Assembly: GCA_900317105.1 (NCBI GenBank)
Contig: ONFP01000001.1
Location: 1 to 64,000, forward strand
Length of the DNA stretch: 64,000 nucleotides
Direction of reading: 5' to 3'
DNA from: an uncultured Succinatimonas sp.
Lineage (GTDB): Bacteria; Pseudomonadota; Gammaproteobacteria; Enterobacterales; Succinivibrionaceae
In this document: positions 33,068-42,698 of the stretch, in pieces
How positions within the stretch are numbered: position 1 is the stretch's first letter
How the letters are laid out: each line of letters begins with the position of its first letter
Position numbers and translations under genes: made by a program
The notes under the pieces: model-generated
What the model was told of the DNA's origin: nothing
The model's input: only the letters and a program-made list of their open reading frames with translations
Database searches by the model: none

Positions 33068-34426
33068 ATGATTAACATCAAAAAAGGATTGGATCTGCCT
33101 ATTGGCGGCAAGCCTGAACAGTCGGTGAATGAGGGACCACAGGTAAAGCATGTTGCTTTAATCGGCACTGATTACATTGGTCTTCGTCCATCAATGGCTG
33201 TTGAAGCTGGTCAGAAAGTCAAAAAAGGTCAGGTTCTCTTTGAAGATAAGAAAAATCCTGGAACACGTTTCACCGCTCCTGCAGCAGGTACAGTTGTAGC
33301 TGTTAACAGAGGCGAGCGTCGTGCTTTCCAGTCTTTAGTAATTGAAGTAGATCCTAACGGTGAGAGTGTTGAGTTTAAGAAAACTTCCTCTGACAATCTG
33401 TTAGGCCTGTCCTCAAAAGAAGTTGTTGATGAGCTTGTTGAGTCTGGTATGTGGACAGCATTCCGTACTCGTCCTTTTGACAAGGTACCTGTAATCGGCT
33501 CATTACCACATTCTATTTTCGTAACAGCTATGGATACCAATCCTCTTGCTGCTGATCCTAAAGTAATCATCGATGCAGAAGCTCAGGCTTTCGCTGATGG
33601 TATTAAGGTATTGAGCCGCATAGGCGATTTCAAGGTATACGTATGTAAGGGCGCTTATGAGCTTCCTTCTGTAAACCTTCCAAATGTACAAGAGGAAACC
33701 TTCGTAGGTCAGCATCCAGCTGGTTTAGCTGGTGTTCACATCCACAACCTTGATCCTGTTTCAGAGACCAAGACTGTATGGCATATCGGCTATCAGGATG
33801 TGATTGCAATCGGTCACCTGTTTGTTGAAGGTGAACTGTATAACACCCGTGTTATTTCAATTGCAGGTCCTCAGGCTAAGAATCCTCGTTTAGTAAAGAC
33901 CCTAATGGGTGCATCAACTGCTGAACTGGTTGCAGATGAAATTATTCCATCAGCATCAGGTGTTCGTGTTATTTCCGGCACTGTTCTATGGGGTAACATC
34001 GCAGTCGGTCCATATGCATACATGGGTAGATATCATCAGGGAATCGCTCTTCTTGAAGAAGGCAAGAACAATGAGTTCTTCCTTTCAAACTGGATGGGTC
34101 TAGGTGCACGTCGTCACTCAGCAACCCGCGCATTCCTTGCAAACTTTATCAAACCAAGTTCTTATATTTTCAATACCGCTTTAAATGGCGGTCCTCGTTC
34201 AATCCTACCTATCGGCTGCTACGAGAAGGTACTTGCTCCATATGATGTAGAAGCAATTATGTTATGCAGAGCAATCGATATGAACGATACCGATCAGGCT
34301 AAGCTTTTAGGTATTCTTGAATTTTCTGAAGAAGATATTGCATTGGCTACTTATGTTTGCCCAGGCAAAAATGACTTCGGTCCACTGCTTCGCAGAAGCT
34401 TAACCAAGATCGAAGTGGAGGGTTAA
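33068..34426 (+). CDS. nqrA: Na+-translocating NADH:quinone reductase subunit A
   Basis: The 452-residue subunit forms the cytoplasmic quinone-side part of Na+-NQR. It begins MINIKKGLDLPIGG, matching the family start, and includes the biotin-carboxyl-carrier-like FEDKKNPGTRFTAPAAGTVV segment. ATG at 33068 is preferred over a TTG at 33056, which would add four residues and lacks a ribosome-binding site; GGA lies 7 bp before the ATG. The C-terminal ATYVCPGKNDFGPLLR is also diagnostic. First gene of nqrABCDEF; nqrB follows after 3 bp. Confidence 0.97.
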   Translation: MINIKKGLDLPIGGKPEQSVNEGPQVKHVALIGTDYIGLRPSMAVEAGQKVKKGQVLFEDKKNPGTRFTAPAAGTVVAVNRGERRAFQSLVIEVDPNGESVEFKKTSSDNLLGLSSKEVVDELVESGMWTAFRTRPFDKVPVIGSLPHSIFVTAMDTNPLAADPKVIIDAEAQAFADGIKVLSRIGDFKVYVCKGAYELPSVNLPNVQEETFVGQHPAGLAGVHIHNLDPVSETKTVWHIGYQDVIAIGHLFVEGELYNTRVISIAGPQAKNPRLVKTLMGASTAELVADEIIPSASGVRVISGTVLWGNIAVGPYAYMGRYHQGIALLEEGKNNEFFLSNWMGLGARRHSATRAFLANFIKPSSYIFNTALNGGPRSILPIGCYEKVLAPYDVEAIMLCRAIDMNDTDQAKLLGILEFSEEDIALATYVCPGKNDFGPLLRRSLTKIEVEG

Positions 34427-34429
34427 TAA

Positions 34430-35680
34430 GTGTTATTAGATGCATTAAAGAAATTCTCCCTTCTATTTACCAAGGGTGGACTATTATCATGGTTCTATCC
34501 TTTATATGAGGGTACTTTCACTTTCCTATACAGTTCAGGCCGTGTAACAACTGGTAGAACCCACGTTCGTGATTTCGCTGAATTCAAGCGTATCATGATT
34601 ATTGTATGGTTCGCAGTTTTCCCTGCTATGTTCTGGGGTTTCTATAACATTGGTAATCAGACAGTAACTGCTATTGCCTCTCTGCCAAATGCTATGGATA
34701 TCGTTTCACAGAGCTACAGCCTGTTCAGCGGTGACTGGCACTATGCAATCGCACAGTTATTCGGTGCTTCATTAGGTACTGATGCCGGTCTTTACTCAAA
34801 GATGGTAATTGGTGCGGTTTACTTCCTGCCAATTTACATCGTTGTATTCGCTGTCGGCGGTTTCTGGGAAGTTCTATTCTGCCTGGTTCGTCACCATGAA
34901 ATTAACGAAGGTTTCTTCGTAACTTCTATAGTGTTCGCACTGGTTGTTCCACCAACCATGCCATTATGGCAGGCTGCTTTAGGCATTTCTTTCGGTGTTG
35001 TTATCGGTAAAGAAGTATTCGGTGGTACTGGTAGAAACTTCGTAAACCCTGCTCTATGCGGTCGTGCTTTCCTATTCTTTGCTTATCCTGCTTCAATCTC
35101 AGGTACCAACTGCTGGGTTCCAGTAGACGGTTTCTCAGGTGCAACTCCTCTGGCTCAGTGGGCTTCAGGCGGTGAAAAGGCATTAGTTGATGCAGCTGGT
35201 AATGCAATTAACTGGATGGACGCATTCCTAGGTAATATCCCTGGTTCAATCGGTGAAGGCTCAACAGCAATGATTCTTGTTGGTGCAGCAATCATCCTTG
35301 CAACCGGCGTTGCTTCATTCCGCATTATGGCTGGTATCCTAATCGGCGCATTCCTAACAGCTACATTGTTCAACTCTATTGGTTCAGTAACCAATAACAT
35401 GTTCTCAATGCCATTCGCATGGCACGCTGTTTTAGGTGGTTTTGCCTTTGGTACTGTATTTATGGCAACCGATCCTGTATCAAGTTCATTCACCAACAAA
35501 GGTAAGTGGGCATTTGGTTTACTGATTGGTGTGATGGTTATCCTGATCCGTACCGTAAATCCAGCTTATCCAGAAGGTATGATGCTTGCTATTCTGTTCG
35601 CAAACTGCTGGGCACCTCTATTTGACTACCTAGCAACTTCACGCGATATTAAGAGGAGAGCTGCCCGTGTCAAAGCTTAA
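34430..35680 (+). CDS. nqrB: Na+-NQR subunit B
   Basis: The 416-residue membrane subunit contains about ten helices and carries riboflavin and a covalent FMN on the Na+ path. The FMN-attachment motif is SGAT with Thr at 239. The segment [20 protein letters not shown] and the C-terminal [16 protein letters not shown] are family-typical. The start is GTG at 34430. The coding region overlaps nqrC by 14 bp. Length matches Vibrio NqrB (about 415). Confidence 0.98.
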   Translation: MLLDALKKFSLLFTKGGLLSWFYPLYEGTFTFLYSSGRVTTGRTHVRDFAEFKRIMIIVWFAVFPAMFWGFYNIGNQTVTAIASLPNAMDIVSQSYSLFSGDWHYAIAQLFGASLGTDAGLYSKMVIGAVYFLPIYIVVFAVGGFWEVLFCLVRHHEINEGFFVTSIVFALVVPPTMPLWQAALGISFGVVIGKEVFGGTGRNFVNPALCGRAFLFFAYPASISGTNCWVPVDGFSGATPLAQWASGGEKALVDAAGNAINWMDAFLGNIPGSIGEGSTAMILVGAAIILATGVASFRIMAGILIGAFLTATLFNSIGSVTNNMFSMPFAWHAVLGGFAFGTVFMATDPVSSSFTNKGKWAFGLLIGVMVILIRTVNPAYPEGMMLAILFANCWAPLFDYLATSRDIKRRAARVKA

Positions 35681-36458
35681 TAAAGACTCAGTATTAGGTA
35701 CCTTTGTTATCATTGTTACCTTCTGCTTGGTATGCTCAGTGCTGGTTTCTTCTGCTGTTGTAGCTCTGGATCCTTTCAAGACTGCAGCTGTAGCAAATGA
35801 CCGTCAGGTTAATATTCTGAAGGTTTCCGGCTTTGAGGTTAAAGGCTCTGTTGCCAAGACTTTCAAAGAGCATATCGAATCACATCTGATTGATGTTGAA
35901 ACCGGTTCTCTTGCAGATGACGTTGTTCCTGCTTCTCAGATTGAGGGCTACAACTTCGCTTCATTAGCTAAGAAGCCAGATTCATCAGTTAAGATTCCTA
36001 AGGACCGTGATGTTGCAGGTATCTTAAGCCGTGCTAAGTACATGCCTGTATACTTCGCAAAGGATGAAAACGGCAAGGTTGCCCGTGTAATTCTTCCTTT
36101 CTATGGTCAGGCTCTATGGTCTACCGTATATGGTTATGTTGCACTATCTCCTGTTGATGCTAACACCATTTTAGGTGTTACCTTCTACTCACATGGTGAG
36201 ACTCCAGGTCTAGGTGGTGAGATCGATAACCCACGCTGGCAGGCTTTATGGGTTGATAAGAAGTTAACCAATGAGAACGGCGAGTATAAGTTCCATATTG
36301 TTAAGAATGCTGCTGATAAGAATCATGAAATTGATGCTCTGTCAGGCGCAACCTTAACTTCAGTTGGCGTAGATAAGACTGCTGCTTTCTGGTTGGGTGA
36401 CGCTTACAAACCATTCTTAGAGAAACTAAGCAAAGGGGAGATCATTGTAAATGAGTAA
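35667..36458 (+). CDS. nqrC: Na+-NQR subunit C
   Basis: The 263-residue subunit has one N-terminal membrane helix (about 12-34) and a periplasmic FMN-binding domain. The flavinylation motif [10 protein letters not shown] has the FMN-bearing Thr at 229. [15 protein letters not shown] is another conserved block. The start is GTG at 35667, inside the end of nqrB, and the end overlaps nqrD by 8 bp. FMN is attached by ApbE, which is not encoded in this window. Confidence 0.98.
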   Translation: MSKLNKDSVLGTFVIIVTFCLVCSVLVSSAVVALDPFKTAAVANDRQVNILKVSGFEVKGSVAKTFKEHIESHLIDVETGSLADDVVPASQIEGYNFASLAKKPDSSVKIPKDRDVAGILSRAKYMPVYFAKDENGKVARVILPFYGQALWSTVYGYVALSPVDANTILGVTFYSHGETPGLGGEIDNPRWQALWVDKKLTNENGEYKFHIVKNAADKNHEIDALSGATLTSVGVDKTAAFWLGDAYKPFLEKLSKGEIIVNE

Positions 36459-37107
36459 GGGTCCAAGTCTAAAGGAGATATTCCTAACTCCAATCATTGC
36501 AAATAACCCTGTAATGATTCAGATCTTAGGTATCTGTTCTTCTCTAGCTGTTACCTCAAGCATGAAGACTGCTTTCGTTATGGGTCTGTCTGTAACTGCT
36601 GTATGTTCATTAGCCAACCTGGCTATTTCAATCGTACGCAATTACATCCCTAACTCAGTACGTATTATTGCTCAGATGACAGTTATTGCATCACTGGTTA
36701 TTCTGGTTGACCAGATCTTAAAGGCTTTTGCTTACGATCTGTCAAAGCAGTTATCAGTTTATGTTGGTCTGATTATTACCAACTGTATCGTTATGGGTAG
36801 AACCGAGGGCTTTGCTCTTAAGTCAGCTCCTCTTCCATCACTTCTAGATGGTCTTGGAAATGGTTTAGGCTATATGCTGGTTCTATGCGTTGTTGCAACT
36901 ATCCGTGAATTATTCGGTGCTGGCACTTGGTTTGGTATGACCGTATTAGAGTCCGTTAATAACGGAGGCTGGTATGTTCCATGCGGACTATTAGTAATGC
37001 CACCATGCTCATTCTTCCTATTAGGTCTTCTAATCTGGGGTGTTAAGTCATTCCGTAAAGATCTTCAGGAACCTCTTGAGTACGATACTCACAGGGAGGA
37101 TTACTAA
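36451..37107 (+). CDS. nqrD: Na+-NQR subunit D
   Basis: The 218-residue integral membrane subunit has about six helices. With NqrE it forms the paralogous pair with inverted topology that holds the intramembrane iron-sulfur centre. The conserved half-channel segment [19 protein letters not shown], with its cysteine, is present, as is a [15 protein letters not shown] loop. Related to RnfE, but its place between nqrC and nqrE decides the name. Confidence 0.97.
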   Translation: MSKGPSLKEIFLTPIIANNPVMIQILGICSSLAVTSSMKTAFVMGLSVTAVCSLANLAISIVRNYIPNSVRIIAQMTVIASLVILVDQILKAFAYDLSKQLSVYVGLIITNCIVMGRTEGFALKSAPLPSLLDGLGNGLGYMLVLCVVATIRELFGAGTWFGMTVLESVNNGGWYVPCGLLVMPPCSFFLLGLLIWGVKSFRKDLQEPLEYDTHREDY

Positions 37108-37109
37108 TA

Positions 37110-37709
37110 ATGTTAGAACATTATCTATCCCTCTTTATTAAGAGTGTTTTCATTGAAAACATGGCTCTGGCATTCTTCCTGGGTATGTGTACCTTCTTGG
37201 CCGTTTCCAAGAAAGTTACAACATCTGCAGGTTTAGGTGCAGCCGTTATTATGGTTCAGCTGTTAGCAGTTCCTGTTAATAACTTAATCAATACATACAT
37301 CCTAAAGCCAGATGCACTTGTTGCTGGTCTTGATCTTTCATTCCTAAGCTTCATTACCTACATCGGTGTTATCGCAGCTCTGGTTCAGATTCTGGAAATC
37401 TTTCTGGATAAATACGTACCTTCACTGTACGCTGCTCTGGGTATCTTCCTGCCTCTGATTACCGTAAACTGCGTTATCTTCGCAGGTGTATCATTCATGG
37501 TACAGCGTGAATATACCTTCACCGAGTCAGTTGTATACGCTTTAGGTTCCGGTTCCTCATGGGCCCTTGCAATTATCATCTTAGCTGCTATTAACGAGAA
37601 GCTGAAGTATGCTAATGCACCAGGTGGTCTGCGTGGATTACCTCTAACCTTTATCACAGCAGGTCTGATGGCTGTTGCCTTCATGTCCTTCTCTGGTATT
37701 CAGTTATAA
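37110..37709 (+). CDS. nqrE: Na+-NQR subunit E
   Basis: The 199-residue integral membrane subunit is the partner of NqrD. It starts [20 protein letters not shown] with the [14 protein letters not shown] motif and its cysteine. The second cysteine segment, [15 protein letters not shown], lies in the middle. About six helices are predicted. It lies 2 bp after nqrD and 9 bp before nqrF. Confidence 0.98.
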   Translation: MLEHYLSLFIKSVFIENMALAFFLGMCTFLAVSKKVTTSAGLGAAVIMVQLLAVPVNNLINTYILKPDALVAGLDLSFLSFITYIGVIAALVQILEIFLDKYVPSLYAALGIFLPLITVNCVIFAGVSFMVQREYTFTESVVYALGSGSSWALAIIILAAINEKLKYANAPGGLRGLPLTFITAGLMAVAFMSFSGIQL

Positions 37710-37718
37710 GGGGGATTC

Positions 37719-38945
37719 ATGTTTACTATCGTTTCTGGTGTTGCAATGTTCGTTGCTATCGTAGTTATCCTGGTAGCATTGATTCTTGTTGCAAGAAAGT
37801 TCCTAGTTCAGTCAGGTGACATCACCATTGGTGTTAATGACGATCCAAAGCTGGACATGAAGTGTCCAGCAGGCGGTAAGCTTCTAAACGATCTATCTGA
37901 GAAGGGCATTTTCGTTTCTTCTGCATGTGGTGGTCGTGGTGCTTGCGGTCAGTGTAAAGTAAGAGTTACTGAAGGTGGCGGCAACGTTCTTCCTATCGAG
38001 TATTCTCACTTCTCAAAGAAGGAGATTAAGGAAGGCTGGCGTTTAGCATGTCAGGTTACAGTTAAGAATGACTGTAAGATTGCTCTACCTCCTGAGGTAT
38101 TCGGTGTTAAGAAGTGGGAATGTGAGGTTATTTCTAACCACAACGTTGCTACCTTCATTAAAGAGCTACGCTTACGTATTCCAGAGGGTGAGGAAGTTCC
38201 ATTCCGTGCTGGTGGTTATATTCAGATCGAAGCTCCTGCTCATACTGTTAAGTATGCAGATTTCGATATTGAGCCTCAGTTCATCGGTGCTTTCAAACAC
38301 TTCGGTTTTGATAAGCTGGTTTCAAATGTTGATACTCCAACCATCAGAGCTTACTCAATGGCTAACTACCCAGGTGAGAAAGGTCTGATCATGCTGAATG
38401 TTCGTATTGCTACACCTCCATTTGGCAATCCATCAGCTCCTCCAGGAATCATGTCTTCATACATCTGGAGCTTGAAGCCTGGTGATAAGGTTACTATTTC
38501 TGGTCCATTCGGTGAGTTCTTCGCTCGCGATACCGACAATGAAATGGTATTCATCGGTGGTGGTGCTGGTATGGCTCCTATGCGTTCACACATTTTCGAT
38601 CAGTTAAAGAGATTGAATTCAAAGCGCAAGATGTCATTCTGGTATGGTGCACGTTCATTGAACGAAGTTTTCTATGCTGACGAGTTTGATCAGTTAGCTA
38701 AGGAACATCCAAACTTCACATGGCATTTAGCTCTGTCTGATCCACAGCCAGAAGATCACTGGACTGGTTTAACAGGCTTTATTGCTAACGTTCTGTATGA
38801 GCAGTACTTACGTGATCACAAGAATCCTGAGGATTGTGAGTACTACATGTGCGGACCTCCAATGATGTCTAAGTCAGCTGTTGATATGTTACATTCACTG
38901 GGTGTTGAAGACGAGAATATCCTATTCGATAACTTCGGTGGTTAA
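37719..38945 (+). CDS. nqrF: Na+-NQR subunit F
   Basis: The 408-residue NADH-oxidising subunit has one N-terminal membrane helix (about 4-26), a [2Fe-2S] ferredoxin domain with Cys at 70, 76, 79 and 111, an FAD domain with RAYSMANYP and an NADH domain with [12 protein letters not shown]. The four cysteine positions equal those of the Vibrio protein. It is the last gene of the operon; a strong terminator follows 31 bp later, so nqrM and apbE must lie elsewhere. Confidence 0.98.
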   Translation: MFTIVSGVAMFVAIVVILVALILVARKFLVQSGDITIGVNDDPKLDMKCPAGGKLLNDLSEKGIFVSSACGGRGACGQCKVRVTEGGGNVLPIEYSHFSKKEIKEGWRLACQVTVKNDCKIALPPEVFGVKKWECEVISNHNVATFIKELRLRIPEGEEVPFRAGGYIQIEAPAHTVKYADFDIEPQFIGAFKHFGFDKLVSNVDTPTIRAYSMANYPGEKGLIMLNVRIATPPFGNPSAPPGIMSSYIWSLKPGDKVTISGPFGEFFARDTDNEMVFIGGGAGMAPMRSHIFDQLKRLNSKRKMSFWYGARSLNEVFYADEFDQLAKEHPNFTWHLALSDPQPEDHWTGLTGFIANVLYEQYLRDHKNPEDCEYYMCGPPMMSKSAVDMLHSLGVEDENILFDNFGG

Positions 38946-38975
38946 TAATCACAGTTGCATTAAAGCAATTTGAAC

Positions 38976-39010
38976 AAAGGCCCAGGGGTAAAAATCCTGG
39001 GCCTTTAGTT
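38976..39010 (+). terminator. Terminator of the nqr operon
   Basis: A perfect 11-bp stem AAAGGCCCAGG / CCTGGGCCTTT (38976-38986, 38996-39006) encloses a 9-nt loop. The right arm ends in TTTAGTTT. Confidence 0.92.
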
Positions 39011-39021
39011 TATTTGATTTA

Positions 39022-39066
39022 ATATTATATTTTGAAATATTATACTTGAAAATATTATATTCTAAA
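39022..39066 (+). repeat. Three imperfect 15-bp tandem repeats
   Basis: Units ATATTATATTTTGAA (39022-39036), ATATTATACTTGAAA (39037-39051) and ATATTATATTCTAAA (39052-39066) lie in tandem, with a degenerate fourth copy after them. They end about 40 bp before the start of the ATPase gene and may be operator sites or simply AT-rich expansion. Confidence 0.75.
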
Positions 39067-39104
39067 ATATAATAATTATAGATATATTATTTAAGAGGTG
39101 CTCT

Positions 39105-40490
39105 ATGAAATTCGTTGATAGACTGAACGAAATGGCTACTTTGGATAATGAATATAGAAGAGATGGGGCATCTTTCGTTGTAGTTTATGGTCGCAGAAGA
39201 GTTGGTAAGACTGAGCTAATACGACATTTTATTAAGGATAAATCCGCAATATATTTTCTAGCAACCGAAGAGTCTGAAGCGATGAATCGTGAGGCTTTTA
39301 AAAGACAGGTTGCTGATTATCTAAATGATGAACTTTTACGAGAAGCTGTAGTAGAGCGTTGGGATTTGATATTTGAAAAGTTAGTTTCGTCTTCTAATTC
39401 ACATAGAATTGTAATAGTAGTTGACGAGTTTCAATATATTGGAAAGAATAATTCTGCATTTTTGTCTGTATTTCAACGTGTATGGGATAATCTTTTATCA
39501 AAAGAAAACGTTATGGTCATTTTGTGTGGCTCTTTAGTTTCAATGATGATGTCCCAAACTCTTAATTATGATGCTCCTCTGTACGGAAGAAGAACTGCAC
39601 AAATTCGCCTTCGTCCTATCAACTTTGAATATTATAAAGAGTTTTTTGACAACAACTATTCTGAAGAGGAACTTGTAAAACGTTATAGCCTCACAGGTGG
39701 TGTCCCAAAATATATTGAAATGTTTCAAAATTCCTCTGACTTACAGAATGCTATTAAAAATAGCTTATTGAATGTTTCAAGCTTTTTGTTTGATGAGCCA
39801 AATTTTCTTTTACAGAAGGAAGTAAGCGATATTGGTAGCTATTTTTCGATTTTAAGAGTTATAGCGGAAGGAAATCATAAAATTTCCAATATAGCAGGAT
39901 TGGTTCAACAGAAACAGACGAATCTTCCTCGTTATTTAAATGTGCTTATTGATCTCGACCTTTTGGAAAGAGAAGTTCCTGTTACTGAAAAGAATCCTGA
40001 TAAAAGCAAAAAAGGTCAGTATCAGATACGAGATAATTTCTTACGATTCTGGTTTAAGTTTATTTATCCAAACCGTAGTTATTTAGAAATGTCTCATAGT
40101 GATGTTGTTTTAAACCTTCTTTCCAAAAATTTTGTAGATGGCCATGTAAGTTATGTTTATGAACAGATCTGCCAGGAAAAGTTATGGACTCTATCTGCAA
40201 AAGGATTACTTCCAGGTATATTAGAGAGAGTTGGACGCTGGTGGGATAACTCTCATGAGATAGATGTTGTAGGTCTTTCAGAGAAGGATGATTTACTGGT
40301 TGTTGGTGAATGTAAATTCTGGAAGGGGCCTGTTGGATCGAATATATTGTATCAACTTGAGCAGAAAACTGCTTTTATTGATTGGCATAAGGCTTCGAGA
40401 AAGACAATTTACGTTATATTCAGTATCAACGGTTTTACTGATGATATTAAATCTTTAGCCCAGGGACGTGATGATGTCTTTTTGATCTGA
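39105..40490 (+). CDS. ATPase with DUF234-type nuclease-fold C-terminus
   Basis: The 461-residue protein belongs to the archaeal-type ATPase group of P-loop NTPases. Walker A is GRRRVGKT (29-36), Walker B IVIVVDEFQ (102-110), and LYGRRTAQIRLRP near 159 carries arginines of the sensor region. A winged-helix segment occupies about 235-285 (ISNIAGLVQQKQTNLPRYLNVL). The C-terminal DUF234-type domain has D387, E402 and K404 (EIDVVG...GECK), which fits a PD-(D/E)XK nuclease core. The biological role of the family is poorly known; such genes are usually accessory. It stands alone downstream of the nqr terminator, with AAGAGGTG as ribosome-binding site. Confidence 0.8.
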   Translation: MKFVDRLNEMATLDNEYRRDGASFVVVYGRRRVGKTELIRHFIKDKSAIYFLATEESEAMNREAFKRQVADYLNDELLREAVVERWDLIFEKLVSSSNSHRIVIVVDEFQYIGKNNSAFLSVFQRVWDNLLSKENVMVILCGSLVSMMMSQTLNYDAPLYGRRTAQIRLRPINFEYYKEFFDNNYSEEELVKRYSLTGGVPKYIEMFQNSSDLQNAIKNSLLNVSSFLFDEPNFLLQKEVSDIGSYFSILRVIAEGNHKISNIAGLVQQKQTNLPRYLNVLIDLDLLEREVPVTEKNPDKSKKGQYQIRDNFLRFWFKFIYPNRSYLEMSHSDVVLNLLSKNFVDGHVSYVYEQICQEKLWTLSAKGLLPGILERVGRWWDNSHEIDVVGLSEKDDLLVVGECKFWKGPVGSNILYQLEQKTAFIDWHKASRKTIYVIFSINGFTDDIKSLAQGRDDVFLI

Positions 40491-40566
40491 GTTATCTAAT
40501 AAAAGATTGAGAGGTACTCTATTAAAAATTAACTACATGTATAACTATTTATACAACAATTCATCC

Positions 40567-40586
40567 TGCTGAAAAATCAGCTTTTT
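40567..40586 (+). terminator. Small terminator before the secreted protein gene
   Basis: GCTGA and TCAGC pair around an A4 loop and are followed by five T residues. It lies 78 bp after the ATPase stop. The stem is short, so efficiency is uncertain. Confidence 0.6.
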
Positions 40587-40720
40587 CTTATACTAAACAT
40601 AGGCTGTTCATTGTTTCCAATCACCAAAAAGGGATTTTTTTTTGATTAAGGTACATAAACGTTTTCAATAGTAATATAATCTCTGCTGAACATTAAAAAC
40701 TAAAGCAAATACATATAAAT

Positions 40721-42685
40721 ATGAGGTTTCTTTCTTACTTATCTTTTCTATTGTTGACAGGAACTGTCCAGATCTCTCAGGCAGCTAATATCTGGGAAGC
40801 TGGTGAGTTAACCTATCCAAATAATGAAACTGAGGTAAGTGCATTTATCAATACTGAAGGAAATACTCAGCTACAGGCTGTGCTCTGTACTAAAGATTCT
40901 ACTAATTCCTATCGCTTTACTCTTTTACTTCCTGAAAAACTTGATTCAGACTCAGTTATCAAAGTAATTATCAAGACTGATGATAACGAGGTTGAAGCTT
41001 ATGCTGAAGTTTCTGGCAACAGTATGGATATTCAGATTGATGAAAGTCTGATGCTGTCCATTCCTGATTCCACAAAGATGACTTTATCTTTTGATAAGGA
41101 TGATGCTGATTACCTCAGGATTCCTGCCAATATAGAAGTAAACATGCATGGTGCGGATATGACAATCAGAAACGTTGCTTCTGAATGTACGGCTCTTTGT
41201 CTTGGCAATGGATTTAAATGTAATTACCCTCTACTGTCATCTCTGTTATGGCCAAGAGATCAGTATAGAAGTGTTCAGATTGATGATATTGATGAGCTCT
41301 GCACTACTGCAGTAATGCCTGGCTACTATAAATTCAACCCGACAAAATCCTGTAAGCTTGCCCTGGACAGATTCTATAAGAAGGAAGGTGTAGGTCCTCT
41401 TTCTTATGTTTATAAGATTTTTAAGGATAAGAATTCAATATTCCAGCAGTACGTTAAGAACTGGAATGAAGCTGTAGCTTTATGTCCTTATTCAGCGTTA
41501 GACCTTCCTGTAACTGCCAGTGACAAGGAATGGTATCTGATCCTCTATTCTCTGGTAGGAAAAAATCACATCAGAGAATTTCCAAGCAGCTACTATTCTG
41601 TAAAGAAGTATACAGATGATCCAACGACACTGATATATGACATTGATAACAGATATGAGATGGAGCTTTTGAAGTATTCATCCGTGCTTTATAGAAGAGT
41701 TAAAGGTTCTGTATCTGCTGTCAATGCAGTAGAGAAAGCTCTTAAAACCTGGCAGGATTTCTATCGTCAGCTGGTATCAGCTCTGCCTTCAATTCATCAG
41801 GCACAGGCCGTAAGACCCGTTGTTTACAGAGAAATGATGCTTAGAGTCTGGAACCTTGCTGGAAAGCCAACCGGTCTTAAGATTCTTCCTGAGAATATGT
41901 TCAGGCAGGGAACCAACGGCAGAACTGCAACCTCTGAGCCTCTTGAAACTCAGTGTTCTTTCTTTGAAGGAAGCGGCGGTGATCAGTTCTTCTTTGCCTC
42001 TGAAGACTGCATCAAAGGCTTCAATGATTATATGAGAACTTCTCCTCTGAACAGTAAACTGTATCAGAATGTTGTGGACTCATGGAACAAGTTTGCCTCT
42101 AACTGGGCAGCCTCCCAGTTCTACACTGATGGTATTGATGATGCTGTTGGTGAACATCCACAGGCTAATCTGGCACTGACGATTATGTCTCTGTTTAAAC
42201 TGTACGGTTTTGGTGACTATTTCCTTCTGCGTGAGTGTATCTCCAGCCGTGATGCTGATATCTGCGGTTATGAGCAGCACAAGGCATACAGCACTTATAC
42301 CAAAGAGTTTAACAACCGTCTTGATTCAATAACCAATGCGTCTGATAAGGATGGCAGTAAACTTAATGCTCTAAATGCGCTGTGGCTTGATTACTACCAC
42401 AATCTTGAAGAGTATCTGAAAGATCTTGTACAGAGAAACGTTATTCCTCTATGGAGGGCTGAATTTGCAAAGGCTATTGCCTGCGTGGTACAGACCAATG
42501 CAATTCTGAATTTCCCTTATGACAGGGAAGAATTCCCTCAGCTGAGTGATGATGAGGAATTCGAAGGTACAGATTCAGCTGGTAAGCGTTTTACTCTTGA
42601 GCAGAATAAACTTACCACTCCTGATGTAATTGAACCTGAGCAGGACGAGGACATCATCGATGATGACATCATCATTCCTGAGTAA
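40721..42685 (+). CDS. Large secreted protein of unknown function
   Basis: The 654-residue protein has a Sec signal peptide (MRFLSYLSFLLLTGTVQISQA, cleaved near residue 21). I do not recognise any domain. The N-terminal part (about 22-155) is beta-rich. From about 155 on it is mostly helical with aromatic residues and about a dozen scattered cysteines, which could form disulfides in the periplasm. The C-terminus is strongly acidic (QDEDIIDDDIIIPE). No lipobox, membrane anchor or outer-membrane barrel signature is seen. The gene has its own upstream region of about 230 bp and no co-oriented partner downstream; the convergent NTPase gene stops 14 bp after it. Confidence 0.7.
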   Translation: MRFLSYLSFLLLTGTVQISQAANIWEAGELTYPNNETEVSAFINTEGNTQLQAVLCTKDSTNSYRFTLLLPEKLDSDSVIKVIIKTDDNEVEAYAEVSGNSMDIQIDESLMLSIPDSTKMTLSFDKDDADYLRIPANIEVNMHGADMTIRNVASECTALCLGNGFKCNYPLLSSLLWPRDQYRSVQIDDIDELCTTAVMPGYYKFNPTKSCKLALDRFYKKEGVGPLSYVYKIFKDKNSIFQQYVKNWNEAVALCPYSALDLPVTASDKEWYLILYSLVGKNHIREFPSSYYSVKKYTDDPTTLIYDIDNRYEMELLKYSSVLYRRVKGSVSAVNAVEKALKTWQDFYRQLVSALPSIHQAQAVRPVVYREMMLRVWNLAGKPTGLKILPENMFRQGTNGRTATSEPLETQCSFFEGSGGDQFFFASEDCIKGFNDYMRTSPLNSKLYQNVVDSWNKFASNWAASQFYTDGIDDAVGEHPQANLALTIMSLFKLYGFGDYFLLRECISSRDADICGYEQHKAYSTYTKEFNNRLDSITNASDKDGSKLNALNALWLDYYHNLEEYLKDLVQRNVIPLWRAEFAKAIACVVQTNAILNFPYDREEFPQLSDDEEFEGTDSAGKRFTLEQNKLTTPDVIEPEQDEDIIDDDIIIPE

Positions 42686-42698
42686 GCTTTTCTTGCTT

